NCBI GenBank assembly: GCA_004362315.1
Contig: SNWL01000003.1
Span: 744,001 to 808,000 of the forward strand
DNA length: 64,000 bases
Origin: Mycobacterium sp. BK086
Lineage (GTDB): Bacteria > Actinomycetota > Actinomycetes > Mycobacteriales > Mycobacteriaceae
Reading direction: 5' to 3'
Position numbers and translations under genes: made by a program. The notes under the pieces are model-generated. The model made no database searches. It saw only the letters and a program-made list of their open reading frames with translations, and was not told where the DNA came from. This document shows positions 27,971-36,077 of this stretch, piece after piece (position 1 is the first letter of the stretch; each line of letters begins with the position of its first letter).

Positions 27971-29383
27971 TTGCAGCACTTCGATATTGCGATCATCGGC
28001 ACCGGCTCGGGCAATTCGATTCTGGACGAGCGCTACGCAGGCAAGAAGGTGGCGATCTGTGAGCGGGGCGTGTTCGGCGGCACCTGTTTGAACGTGGGAT
28101 GCATCCCCACCAAGATGTTCGTCTACGCCGCCGAGGTGGCCCAGACCGTGCGCGAATCGGCGCGCTACGGCGTCGACGCACACATCGACGGGGTGCGGTG
28201 GAACGATATCGTCTCGCGGGTTTTCGGCCGCATCGATCCGCTGGCAATCGGCGGCGAGCACTACCGGCGGTCGTCGCCGAATGTGACTGTCTACGACAGC
28301 CATACCCGCTTCACCGGCCGCAGCGAGGCCGGCTATCAGCTGCGTACCGAGGCCGGCGACGAGCTCACCGCCGAGCAGGTGGTGATCGCCGCGGGCGCAC
28401 GGGCGATGATCCCCGAGGCGATCGCGGGTTGTGGCGTACAGGTCCACACCAGTGACACGATCATGCGCATCCCCGAGTTGCCCGAGCATCTGGTGATCAT
28501 CGGTGGCGGATTCGTCGCCGCCGAGTTCGCGCACGTGTTCTCCGCGTTGGGATCTCGGGTAACCATCGTCATCCGCGGCGGCGGCATGCTGTCACACTGC
28601 GACGACACGATCTGCGAGCGGTTCACCGACATCGCCGCCAAGAAGTGGGAAATTCGCAGCCACCGCAACATGATCGGCGCACACCACGAGGGATCGCAGG
28701 TGGTCGTCGAACTCGATGACGGTTCGTCGGTCTCGGCCGACACCGTGCTGGTGGCCACCGGCCGGATTCCCAACGGCGATCTGATGGACCTGGATCTGGC
28801 CGGCGTCGAGATGGACGAGAACGGCCTGGTCGTGGTCGACGAGTTCCAGCGGACCACCGCGCGCAACATTTTCGCACTCGGTGACGTCTCGTCGTCCTAT
28901 CAGCTCAAGCACGTCGCCAACCACGAGGCCCGGGTGGTCCGAAACAACCTGCTGCAGGACTGGGACGACACCGACTATCTGATGCCCTCGGATCACCGCT
29001 TCGTGCCGTCGGCGGTGTTCACCGATCCGCAGATCGCCTGCGTCGGACTGACCGAAAACGAGGCTCGCGCAGCCGGTTACGACATCAAGGTCAAGGTGCA
29101 GGACTACGCCGACGTGGCCTACGGCTGGGCGATGGAAGACACCACCGGCATCGCGAAGATCATCGTCGAGGCGGACACCGGAAAGATCCTGGGCGCGCAC
29201 ATCATGGGCCACCAGGCGTCGTCGCTGATTCAGCCGCTGATCCAGGCGATGAGTTTCGGGCTGGCCGGCCAGGACATGGCCCGCGGCCAGTACTGGATCC
29301 ATCCGGCTTTGCCCGAGCTGATCGAGAACGCACTGCTGGCGTTGTGCGGTGAGCCGCGCTGGCCACCGTCCCGGCGACATTGA
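27971..29383 (+). CDS. mtr: Mycothione reductase
   Basis: 470-aa NADPH- and FAD-dependent disulfide oxidoreductase that reduces mycothiol disulfide to mycothiol, the actinobacterial redox buffer. The FAD motif is IAIIGTGSGNSILDERYAGK, and the redox-active disulfide is GGTCLNVGCIPTKMFVYAAEVA (Cys-x4-Cys). The NADPH motif is VIIGGGFVAAEFAHVFSALGS, and the C-terminal His-Glu pair is in YWIHPALPELIENALL. TTG 27971 was chosen: GGGG lies 6 nt upstream and the protein then begins LQHFDIAIIG, in line with other mycobacterial Mtr. It converges with cbiO, with a 3-bp gap. Confidence 0.96.
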   Translation: MQHFDIAIIGTGSGNSILDERYAGKKVAICERGVFGGTCLNVGCIPTKMFVYAAEVAQTVRESARYGVDAHIDGVRWNDIVSRVFGRIDPLAIGGEHYRRSSPNVTVYDSHTRFTGRSEAGYQLRTEAGDELTAEQVVIAAGARAMIPEAIAGCGVQVHTSDTIMRIPELPEHLVIIGGGFVAAEFAHVFSALGSRVTIVIRGGGMLSHCDDTICERFTDIAAKKWEIRSHRNMIGAHHEGSQVVVELDDGSSVSADTVLVATGRIPNGDLMDLDLAGVEMDENGLVVVDEFQRTTARNIFALGDVSSSYQLKHVANHEARVVRNNLLQDWDDTDYLMPSDHRFVPSAVFTDPQIACVGLTENEARAAGYDIKVKVQDYADVAYGWAMEDTTGIAKIIVEADTGKILGAHIMGHQASSLIQPLIQAMSFGLAGQDMARGQYWIHPALPELIENALLALCGEPRWPPSRRH

Positions 29384-29386
29384 CGG

Positions 29387-30127
29387 TTAGCGCGCGGGAA
29401 CGACGAAGCCCCAGGGCAATTCGAGCCGGTGTGCGGCCAGCAGATCACTGTCGGAGAGCACCGCGGTGACGGTGTCGTCGGCCACCACCACGCCGGCGTC
29501 CAAGACGATGGCCCGGTCGCACAGCTGGGCCGCATATGGCAGATCGTGGGTGACGATCACCATCGTGGCCGACAACGTCGCCAGCGTCTGCGCCAGTTCG
29601 CGGCGCGCCACCGGATCGAGGTTGGCCGACGGTTCGTCGAGCACCAGAATTTCCGGCTCGCAGGCCAATACGGTGGCCAGCGCCGCGCGCCTGCGCTGAC
29701 CGCCGGACAGGTGCGCGGGACTGCGGTCGGCATGCTCCGTCATCGACACCACGTCCAGCGCGGCGGCCACCCTGGCAGCCAGCTCGTCGCCGGTCACGCC
29801 GAAGTTGGCCGGGCCGAATGCGACGTCCTGGGCCACCGTCGGCATGAACAGCTGGTCGTCGGGATCCTGGAACACCAGCCCGACCCGGCGCCGGATATCG
29901 CGAAGGGTCTTGCGGGTCAACGGGATTCCACTGATCTCGACCGCACCCGACGTCGCGGTCAGAACACCGTTGAGGTGCAGCATGAGCGTGGTCTTGCCCG
30001 CCCCGTTGGGCCCGAGGATGGCCACCCGCTCACCGGGGGCGATGGACAGATCGACGCCGTCGAGCGCACTGCGGCCGTCGGGATAGCGGTAGCGCAGGCC
30101 CTCGACGCGGATCGCCGGCGCGGTCAT
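29387..30127 (-). CDS. cbiO: Cobalt ECF transporter ATPase CbiO
   Basis: 246-aa ABC ATPase energising the cobalt importer. Walker A is LGPNGAGKTTLMLHLNGVL, the Q-loop region is VGLVFQDPDDQLF, the signature is LSGGQRRRAALATVL, Walker B is ILVLDEPSANLDP, and the H-loop is VTHDLPYA. These are typical of CbiO/EcfA. ATG 30127 overlaps the cbiQ stop (ATGA). It is the last gene of the leftward cbiM-cbiN-cbiQ-cbiO operon, which has tight overlaps throughout. Confidence 0.95.
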   Translation of the reverse strand: MTAPAIRVEGLRYRYPDGRSALDGVDLSIAPGERVAILGPNGAGKTTLMLHLNGVLTATSGAVEISGIPLTRKTLRDIRRRVGLVFQDPDDQLFMPTVAQDVAFGPANFGVTGDELAARVAAALDVVSMTEHADRSPAHLSGGQRRRAALATVLACEPEILVLDEPSANLDPVARRELAQTLATLSATMVIVTHDLPYAAQLCDRAIVLDAGVVVADDTVTAVLSDSDLLAAHRLELPWGFVVPAR

Positions 30128-30900
30128 CGCAGCACCCACGCGCAGGCCGCCACCGTGGCCGCCGCCACCGCAGGCATCAGCGCGTACACCCACTGCGCGC
30201 CCGACGCACGTGGCCCGGCACCGACGATCGCCAGCTCGGGAACCTTGCCGTCGAAGCCGCGCGACGTCATCGCCAGGTAGACGCGTTCACCGCGCTCATA
30301 GGACCGAAGGAACAGGGCACCAACACCTTTGGCGGTCGCGCCGATCTGGTGGATGGCGCGCGGGGAATCGCCGCGGGAGATCCGCGCCATCCGCATCCGG
30401 CTCACTTCGGCCGACAGCAGGTCGATGTAGCGGATCATCAGCACCAGCATCGAGGTCACCAGGCCCGGCATCCCGAGCCGGCTCAGCGCCAGCGGCAGTT
30501 CGCGCGCCGACGTCGTCGCGGCGACGGTCAGCGAGGCGGCCACGCCCAGCGTGCCCTTGACGACGATCCCCCACGCGGCCCACAGCCCGGTCACCGACAG
30601 CTGCAGGCCCGCGACCTGAACGCGCGCACCGCCCTCGGCGAACGGCAGCAGTACGGCCAGCACGATGAACGGCGCTTCGATGAGCATCCGCGGCAGAATC
30701 CAGCGCAGCGGGATAGCCGCCACTCGCCATACCACCAGCACAATCACGGTGTAGACCGCGAACGGCCAGATCATTTCGCGCGGGGTGGCCACCACCGCGA
30801 GGACGAAGAGCACCAGACCGGCGATCTTGACCTCCGCCGGCGCGCGGTGCACCACCGATTCGCCGTCCCGATACAACGGGTGGGAATGTCCGGCGCCCAT
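30124..30900 (-). CDS. cbiQ: Cobalt ECF transporter transmembrane subunit CbiQ
   Basis: 258-aa T-component of an ECF transporter with about five to six hydrophobic helices. The two coupling-helix Ala-Arg-Gly type motifs are represented by RMRMARISRGDSPRA and RVYLAMTSRGFDG, both diagnostic of CbiQ/EcfT. The N-terminus GAGHSHPLYRDGESVVHRAPAEVKI is also CbiQ-like. It couples ATP hydrolysis by CbiO to the CbiMN substrate unit. ATG 30900, 1 bp after the cbiN stop. Confidence 0.94.
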   Translation of the reverse strand: MGAGHSHPLYRDGESVVHRAPAEVKIAGLVLFVLAVVATPREMIWPFAVYTVIVLVVWRVAAIPLRWILPRMLIEAPFIVLAVLLPFAEGGARVQVAGLQLSVTGLWAAWGIVVKGTLGVAASLTVAATTSARELPLALSRLGMPGLVTSMLVLMIRYIDLLSAEVSRMRMARISRGDSPRAIHQIGATAKGVGALFLRSYERGERVYLAMTSRGFDGKVPELAIVGAGPRASGAQWVYALMPAVAAATVAACAWVLR

Positions 30901-30901
30901 C

Positions 30902-31258
30902 TCAGCCCTTGGTGCGACGGGTGCGCGCGATCAACCAGAACGCGCCGAAGGCGATGGCCAGCACGACGACGGCGCCGATGATGCCGGCCGGCCCGTTGGT
31001 CGCGGGGTGCCCGAAGATCGTGTAGTCGGCCAAGGGCGAGGTCGACATGGCGTGCTGGGTCGCGTGCTGGGCGATGCAGCTGCCGGTCAGCTCTTCGCCG
31101 TGCGCGGTCTGCACCACCTGGCAGCCCTGCAACGTCGCCGAGTCCAAGCCGTCCGGGCTCGAACTGGCGAAATAGGACACCACGCCGGCGATCAGCAGGA
31201 TCGCGATGCCGAAGGCCGCCCAGAACTGCCAGCGCCGGGTCACCGTCTGCGCGCTCAT
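30902..31258 (-). CDS. cbiN: CbiN-like PDGLE-domain subunit of the cobalt transporter
   Basis: 118-aa protein with an N-terminal helix (FWAAFGIAILLIAGVVSYFA), the SSPDGLDSATLQGC motif that names the PDGLE domain, a short extracytoplasmic loop, and a second helix (AGIIGAVVVLAIAFGAFWLIA). CbiN/PDGLE proteins assist metal loading by CbiM. Two Cys (GCQVVQ and SCIAQH) and several His lie in the loop. ATG 31258 overlaps the cbiM stop (ATGA). Confidence 0.9.
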   Translation of the reverse strand: MSAQTVTRRWQFWAAFGIAILLIAGVVSYFASSSPDGLDSATLQGCQVVQTAHGEELTGSCIAQHATQHAMSTSPLADYTIFGHPATNGPAGIIGAVVVLAIAFGAFWLIARTRRTKG

Positions 31259-31932
31259 GCCGCCACCGCCTCGCGGTCGCGGCGCAGCAGGTATACGAGG
31301 TCGGGACGGGACCGGGCGACGGCCATCACGGTCACTGCGGTGATCACGCCCTCCCCGATTCCGATGAGCACGTGTGTGCCAAGCATGTAGGCCGCCACGG
31401 TACTCAGCGACGTCGACGCGGCGCCGCCGATCGCATATTCGACGACGAATCCCATTGAGGCACAGACGGTTCCGATCAGCGCCGCCAGGAAGCCAACGAC
31501 CCCCAGCGCCGGCACCGATCCGGCGCGACGCCGTCGCACCACGGAGTACAGGACCAGGGCGGCCGAATAACCCGCGGTCACGCCGATCAGCGCCATGTTG
31601 GTGATGTTCATGCCGAGCGCGGTGACCCCGCCGTCGGCGAACAACAGCGACTGGACGACCAGCACGATCGTGATGCACAGCACGCCGGTGAAGGGGCCGA
31701 CCAGGATCGCGGCGAGCGCGCCGCCCAGAAGGTGGCCACTGACCCCGGGAAGGATCGGGAAGTTGATCATCTGGACCGCGAAGATGAACGCAGCAACCAG
31801 GCCGGCCAGCGGGACCGTGCGCTCGTCGAGTTCGGTACGCGCCCGCCAGCCGCAAAACGCCACAACGGCGATCGCCAGAATCCCGAAGACCACCGAGGTG
31901 GGTGCGTTGACCAGGCCGTCACTCATGTGCAT
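31255..31932 (-). CDS. cbiM: Cobalt ECF transporter substrate-binding membrane subunit CbiM
   Basis: Seven-helix S-component that binds Co2+ (or Ni2+). I place the start at ATG 31932, giving an N-terminus MHMSDG. In the CbiM/NikM family the amino group of Met1 and His2 are metal ligands, so a longer N-terminus would not fit. An in-frame ATG at 31956 would add MSSVQITA before it. Other family motifs are LPGVSGHLLGGALAAILVGP (with the ligand His), ALGMNITNMALIG and a C-terminal GIGEG. Operon cbiM-N-Q-O; an ArsR gene lies upstream on the same strand, separated by 91 bp that hold a palindromic site. From memory, M. tuberculosis has nicT at this position next to mtr. Confidence 0.92.
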   Translation of the reverse strand: MHMSDGLVNAPTSVVFGILAIAVVAFCGWRARTELDERTVPLAGLVAAFIFAVQMINFPILPGVSGHLLGGALAAILVGPFTGVLCITIVLVVQSLLFADGGVTALGMNITNMALIGVTAGYSAALVLYSVVRRRRAGSVPALGVVGFLAALIGTVCASMGFVVEYAIGGAASTSLSTVAAYMLGTHVLIGIGEGVITAVTVMAVARSRPDLVYLLRRDREAVAA

Positions 31933-31983
31933 GGCCGTGATCTGGACGCTCGACATGCCTCGAACCCTAGGCGCGCAGGCGAC

Positions 31984-32003
31984 ATCTGTCTACCTGTACA
32001 GAT
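31984..32003. promoter_or_regulatory. Candidate ArsR/SmtB-type operator before cbiM
   Basis: ATCTGT (31984-31989) and ACAGAT (31998-32003) are perfect 6-bp arms around CTACCTGT, with a TTCGAA palindrome adjoining at 32005-32010. It lies between the arsR stop and the cbiM start, about 52 bp upstream of ATG 31932. Size and position suit a winged-helix ArsR dimer controlling cbiMNQO. Confidence 0.5.
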
Positions 32004-32023
32004 ATTCGAATGAACCGACCAGC

Positions 32024-32356
32024 TCACTCCGTGTGGGCGGCACCGATCCAGTGCAGAAGGTCGTGCACGGTGTGGTCCTCGAGGCGGTAGCTGGCCTGCC
32101 GGCCCACCCGCGTCGAGGTCACCCAGCCCTGCTGACGGAGCACCCGCAGGGCCTGGGAGACAGCGTTTTCGGAGCGGCCGACGGCCGCGGCGAGGTCCCC
32201 GACGCAGATACCGGGCGCCCGGTGCAGGCCGAGCAGGATCTCCAGCCGGTGCGGGTCGGACAGCAGGTCGAAGCGCTGGGTCCAGCCGTGGATGTCGACA
32301 TCGGCCAGCGCGGAGGAGGCAAGCACGACCTTGCCCTCGTCTCCCGGCCCGTCCAT
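32024..32356 (-). CDS. ArsR/SmtB family metal-responsive repressor
   Basis: 110-aa winged-helix repressor. FDLLSDPHRLEILLGLHRAPGICVGDLAAAVGRSENAVSQALRVLRQQGWV is the ArsR core with its recognition helix. The Cys in ICVGDL, in helix alpha3, is a position used in ArsR-type sensing. The C-terminal helix DHTVHDLLHWIGAAH carries three His and an Asp, spaced as in the alpha5 site of Ni/Co/Zn sensors. Cobalt or nickel sensing is an inference from this and from the cbiMNQO operon downstream. ATG 32356. It diverges from the zinc-finger membrane protein at 32435. Confidence 0.88.
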   Translation of the reverse strand: MDGPGDEGKVVLASSALADVDIHGWTQRFDLLSDPHRLEILLGLHRAPGICVGDLAAAVGRSENAVSQALRVLRQQGWVTSTRVGRQASYRLEDHTVHDLLHWIGAAHTE

Positions 32357-32398
32357 GACTAGGAATCTAGCCCAGGACCGACATTGAGCTCGGGACGC

Positions 32399-32427
32399 TG
32401 GAACAATCCGGGCCGCGTACGCGACTA
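32399..32427 (+). promoter_or_regulatory. ECF (probable SigC) promoter of the zinc-finger protein gene
   Basis: TGGAAC (32399-32404), exactly 17 bp, then CGACTA (32422-32427), followed 7 bp later by GTG 32435, so the mRNA would be leaderless or nearly so. The same arrangement, GGAAC-N17-CGAC, precedes the DUF5134 gene and ctpB. Confidence 0.6.
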
Positions 32428-32434
32428 TTGCACC

Positions 32435-33154
32435 GTGGACTGCGATGTCGCCCAGGAGGCGTTGTCAGCCCGGATCGACGGCGAACGCGAACCCGTTCCC
32501 GCGGCCCGGGTCGACGAGCATCTCGCCACCTGTGACCCCTGCCGCGCCTGGTACGCCCAAGCCGTCGAGCAGACCCAGCAGCTGCGGCGACTGGCCGGCC
32601 GGTCGCAGGTGGCGGCCGTCGCCGCGCCCGGTGACCGGCCGGCGCCGACACGGCGGTTCCCGTCGTCGCGCACCTGGCTGCGCGCGACGCTGGCCGTCGT
32701 CGGGCTGATGCAGGTCGCGCTGGCGGGTGCTCAGGCCTTCGGTGTCAATGTCGGAACCTCGGCGGCCGCCCACCACGCGATGATGGGCGGTCACCTGCTC
32801 AACGAGTCGACGGCATGGTCGGCGGCCTTGGGCGTGATCATGGTCGTCGCCGCGGCGCGGCCGACCGCGGCGGCCGGCCTGGCCGGCGTGCTGACAGTCT
32901 TCACCGGAATCCTCGCCGGCTATGTCGTCAGCGACGCGCTGGCCGGCGCGGTGAGCCTCGACCGGGTCCTGTCGCACCTGCCGGTGCTGGCCGGCACGAT
33001 CCTGGCCCTGCTGGTCTGGCGCACCACCGGAAGTTCCGGGCCGCAGCCCCGGTCGGATGCCGCGCCGGTCACCGCCGATGTGGTGTTGCCCGACAACGCC
33101 TCTCGCGGCCGTCGGCGCGGGCACCTCTACCCCACCGACGGCTCGGCTGCCTGA
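32435..33154 (+). CDS. Zinc-finger (zf-HC2) anti-sigma-factor-like membrane protein
   Basis: 239 aa. The N-terminal zinc-binding anti-sigma motif is complete: C3, H29, C33 and C36 (HLATCDPC). A linker leads to about four transmembrane helices (TLAVVGLMQVALAGAQAF; AWSAALGVIMVVAAARP; AGLAGVLTVFTGILAGYVV; HLPVLAGTILALLVW), with two His and three Met in the first loop (AAAHHAMMGGHLL) that might bind metal. GTG 32435 fits both the zinc-finger start and the -10 spacing. No sigma gene is adjacent, but sigC lies 15 kb away and the promoter is SigC-like. From memory M. tuberculosis Rv0093c is similar. A role as a SigC anti-sigma factor is a hypothesis. Confidence 0.8.
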   Translation: MDCDVAQEALSARIDGEREPVPAARVDEHLATCDPCRAWYAQAVEQTQQLRRLAGRSQVAAVAAPGDRPAPTRRFPSSRTWLRATLAVVGLMQVALAGAQAFGVNVGTSAAAHHAMMGGHLLNESTAWSAALGVIMVVAAARPTAAAGLAGVLTVFTGILAGYVVSDALAGAVSLDRVLSHLPVLAGTILALLVWRTTGSSGPQPRSDAAPVTADVVLPDNASRGRRRGHLYPTDGSAA

Positions 33155-33224
33155 CTCCCCTCGCCCAAACCGACATTTCGCACAAGAACTTCGAGTAGAT
33201 CGCGACAAAACGTCGATCTCGGCG

Positions 33225-33890
33225 CTACAGCATCACGCCGAACATGATCGCCATACCGGCGGCCATCATCGACTGGCACAGAATCCCGAGTGGCTGGCCC
33301 GCGTCGGCGGGCGCACCGCTCATCCGCACGGCCAGGTACCGGTAGAGCCAGTAGGCGGTGGCGACGGCGAAGCCCACGGTGCACACCCAATTGACCGTGT
33401 CGATGTAGGCCGGGTACCCGCCGCCGTGGTCGGTGACGGTGGCGTCCGGCCCCGACATATCCATGCCCGGCATGTTCATGCCCGCGTGCCCGCCATGACC
33501 AGTGGCCGGGGTGGCGACGGCGTCCCCCGCATACGACGCCTGGCCGGGCAGCAGTCGTCCGTTCATCACCGCGTACATCCAGGCCATCGCGAGCATCATC
33601 AGCGCGTGGTACGAGCCGGCGATCCGGTGGCCGGCGCCCAGCGGGCTTGCTGTCACGCCGACGAACCAGCCGGTCGCCAGCAGGAAGAACACCATCGGAG
33701 CGACGGTCGGCAGCGCGGCACCCCATGGCCAGGCCATCACCGCCATCGCCACCGCCATCACGATGTGCAGCAGCTGACCGACGATGGCCGCCGGTCGCCG
33801 ATTGCCGGCCACGAGCGCATACAGGCACTCCACTGCGGCAAGGACGAACAAGATGGTGACGAACCATCGCAGCGCGAGATCAGCGATCAC
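33225..33890 (-). CDS. DUF5134 membrane protein, Met/His-rich, copper-linked
   Basis: 221-aa polytopic protein with about seven helices, of the DUF5134 family. Between helices lies a Gly/His/Met-rich loop, [17 protein letters not shown], which looks like an extracytoplasmic copper-binding segment. Other hydrophobic-face residues are [20 protein letters not shown] 33890 is preferred: GGAGG lies 10 nt upstream and a SigC-type promoter lies at 33925-33953. It converges with the zinc-finger gene and diverges from the CopD-CtaG gene. A copper-handling role is inferred from the loop and neighbours. Confidence 0.78.
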   Translation of the reverse strand: MIADLALRWFVTILFVLAAVECLYALVAGNRRPAAIVGQLLHIVMAVAMAVMAWPWGAALPTVAPMVFFLLATGWFVGVTASPLGAGHRIAGSYHALMMLAMAWMYAVMNGRLLPGQASYAGDAVATPATGHGGHAGMNMPGMDMSGPDATVTDHGGGYPAYIDTVNWVCTVGFAVATAYWLYRYLAVRMSGAPADAGQPLGILCQSMMAAGMAIMFGVML

Positions 33891-33924
33891 CGGTCTGTTC
33901 CTCCCTTCGGTCGCGCCTGAGCAT

Positions 33925-33953
33925 TGGTCGATCCATCGCACCAGAAAGTTCCC
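33925..33953 (-). promoter_or_regulatory. ECF (probable SigC) promoter of the DUF5134 gene
   Basis: On the minus strand GGGAAC (33953-33948), 17 bp, then CGACCA (33930-33925). The start codon GTG 33890 follows after about 30 nt of leader that contains GGAGG. The hexamers and spacing match those before ctpB. Confidence 0.6.
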
Positions 33954-33997
33954 ACCGCGGCGACTCGACTACGACGGCCAGTCGTAGACTCTCGCTG

Positions 33998-35905
33998 ATG
34001 GAGTCGACCCAGGCAGCACCCCGGCCGACGGGTCGATGGATCCTCGGCGGCTACCTCGTCATGGTCGCCGCCCTGGTCGGCTATGCCGCGGCCTCCGGTG
34101 ATCGGCGCTTCACCGCGAACGGCGATTCGTACCCGGGAGCGGCCACCAGCATCGCCGAGATCGTCGGCTACTTCACCGCCACCCTGGCCGCCGCGATCTG
34201 CCTGGGCGCCCTGATCTTCGTCGTCGTCACCGCCGAGCCCGACGATCGCGGGGTGCTCGACGCCGCCTCATTCCGCGTGCACCTGCTCGCCGAACGCCTG
34301 GCGCCACTGTGGTTGGTGAGCGCTCTGGCGATGGTGCTGATCCAATGCGCCAACGCCGCCGGGGTTCCGCTGACCCGACTGATCGGCGGTGGCGGTATCG
34401 GAAGTGCGCTCGGCGCTTCGGAAATGGCGCGTGGGTGGGTCGTTGTCGCAGCGGTGGCTGCCTTGGTCACCGTGGGGTTGCGGCTCACGCTGCGCTGGGT
34501 GTGGCATGCCGTGCTGGTGATCCCGACGCTGATCGGGGTGATCGCGCTGCCGGTGAGCGGCAATGCCGGCCAGGGCCCCGACCACGACTACGGGACCAGT
34601 GCCGTCATCGTGTTCGCGCTGGCCCTGGCGGTGCTGGCGGGAGTGCAGATCAGCGCCGCGATCGCCCCGCCGAAAGCCCAACTGCGACGGCGGGTTCGGA
34701 TGATCGAGGTTGCCGCCGGCGGGGTGGCGCTGCTGTACGGCGCGGCACTGCTGGTGTTGTTGGCCACGCCGGCGGGGGTGACCGGCTCCGACTACGGACG
34801 GCTGGGGCTGCTGGCCGGGGTGGCAGTGCTCGGCAGCATGCTCGTGAAGCGCGCGGCGGTCGCGTCGTCGGCCGCGATTGTGGCCGTTGCCGCCGTTTCG
34901 GCCATGGCCGTGCAGACCGCACCGCGACTGCTGGCCCACCGCTTCACCGCGTGGGATGTGTTCCTCGGCTACCAGCTACCTGATCCCCCGAATGTTCTTC
35001 GGCTGCTGACGGCCTGGCGCTTCGATGTCTTGATCGGCATAGCGGCCCTGGTGCTGGCCGGTGCGTACGTGGTCGGGGTGGTCCGGTTGCGGCGCCGGGG
35101 CGACAGCTGGCCGCCCGGTCGGCTGGTGGCGTGGCTGTTCGGTTGTGCGGCCTTGTTGTTCACCACCGGATCGGGCGTCCGCGCCTACGGGTCGGCGATG
35201 TTCAGCGTGCACATGGGCGAGCACATGGCGCTGAACATGTTCATCCCGGTCTTCCTCGTTCTGGGTGCGCCGATCACGCTGGCCTTGCGGGCATTACCCA
35301 CCGCGGGCGCGGGGAACCCGCCGGGACCGAGGGAATGGCTGCTGTGGCTGGTGCATTCGCCGGTGTCGCGCTTCCTGTCCCATCCCGCAACGGCTTTCGT
35401 GCTGTTTGTCGGTTCTCTGTACGCCGTGTACTTCACGCCGATATTCGACACGCTGGTGCGCTACCACTGGGGCCATGAGTTCATGTCCCTGCATTTCCTG
35501 ATCACCGGATACCTGTTCTTCTGGGGCATCATCGGAATCGATCCCGGCCCCAAGCGCCTCCCGTTCATCGGCCGCCTGGGACTGCTGTTCGCGGTGATGC
35601 CGTTCCACGCGTTCTTCGGAATCGCCACGATGACCATGACTTCGGTGCTCGGCGGCTCGTTCTATCGCAGCCTTCACCTGCCGTGGCTGAGCAGCTTGAC
35701 CGACGACCAGCATCTCGGCGGGGCGATCGCCTGGGGGTCCAGCGAGCTGCCGATCATCGTGGTGGTGGTGGCGCTGGTGGTGCAGTGGGCCCGCCAGGAC
35801 CGGCGGACCGCAGCGCGTACCGATCGGCACGCCGACGCCCACTACGACGACGATCTCGACGCCTATAACGCGATGCTGGCCGAGCTGGCCAAGAACCGCC
35901 GCTGA
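33998..35905 (+). CDS. CopD-CtaG fusion membrane protein (copper uptake/cytochrome oxidase assembly)
   Basis: 635-aa, about 14-helix protein. The N-terminal half (to about 340) is a CopD-like copper-import domain; the C-terminal half is a caa3-type CtaG domain with [29 protein letters not shown] and [30 protein letters not shown], whose His/Met clusters are the expected copper ligands. From memory this is the architecture of M. tuberculosis Rv0102, which lies beside ctpB and is reported as SigC-dependent. ATG 33998. I did not find the GGAAC-N17-CGAC promoter directly upstream, so its regulation is open. The cytoplasmic tail is acidic ([15 protein letters not shown]). Confidence 0.9.
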   Translation: MESTQAAPRPTGRWILGGYLVMVAALVGYAAASGDRRFTANGDSYPGAATSIAEIVGYFTATLAAAICLGALIFVVVTAEPDDRGVLDAASFRVHLLAERLAPLWLVSALAMVLIQCANAAGVPLTRLIGGGGIGSALGASEMARGWVVVAAVAALVTVGLRLTLRWVWHAVLVIPTLIGVIALPVSGNAGQGPDHDYGTSAVIVFALALAVLAGVQISAAIAPPKAQLRRRVRMIEVAAGGVALLYGAALLVLLATPAGVTGSDYGRLGLLAGVAVLGSMLVKRAAVASSAAIVAVAAVSAMAVQTAPRLLAHRFTAWDVFLGYQLPDPPNVLRLLTAWRFDVLIGIAALVLAGAYVVGVVRLRRRGDSWPPGRLVAWLFGCAALLFTTGSGVRAYGSAMFSVHMGEHMALNMFIPVFLVLGAPITLALRALPTAGAGNPPGPREWLLWLVHSPVSRFLSHPATAFVLFVGSLYAVYFTPIFDTLVRYHWGHEFMSLHFLITGYLFFWGIIGIDPGPKRLPFIGRLGLLFAVMPFHAFFGIATMTMTSVLGGSFYRSLHLPWLSSLTDDQHLGGAIAWGSSELPIIVVVVALVVQWARQDRRTAARTDRHADAHYDDDLDAYNAMLAELAKNRR

Positions 35906-36077
35906 CCCAAAATATCAGTCTGGTTGAACAGATGGACATGTGTTAGGTTGGCGACGACAGGCCGGGCGCGGGCGACTGAGTCGATGCAGCACATCAACGA
36001 GCCTTGAGATCAAGGTGGTGGCTCGCGACCGGCCTTGCCATACTCTGCCAACCGAAGTAGTTGATACACAACCCTAT

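Noticed and set aside
31933..32023. Cobalamin riboswitch before cbiM
   Set aside because: The gap is only 91 bp and no B12-box-like sequence is visible; a palindrome fitting ArsR explains the region better.
33891..33997. SigC-type promoter for the CopD-CtaG gene
   Set aside because: Searched on the plus strand, but no GGAAC with a correctly spaced CGAC was found. The GGGAAC box present there faces the DUF5134 gene.
36002..36015. CCTTGA-GA-TCAAGG hairpin between the CopD-CtaG and TauD genes as a terminator
   Set aside because: Short stem with a 2-nt loop and no T-tract; not enough to call.
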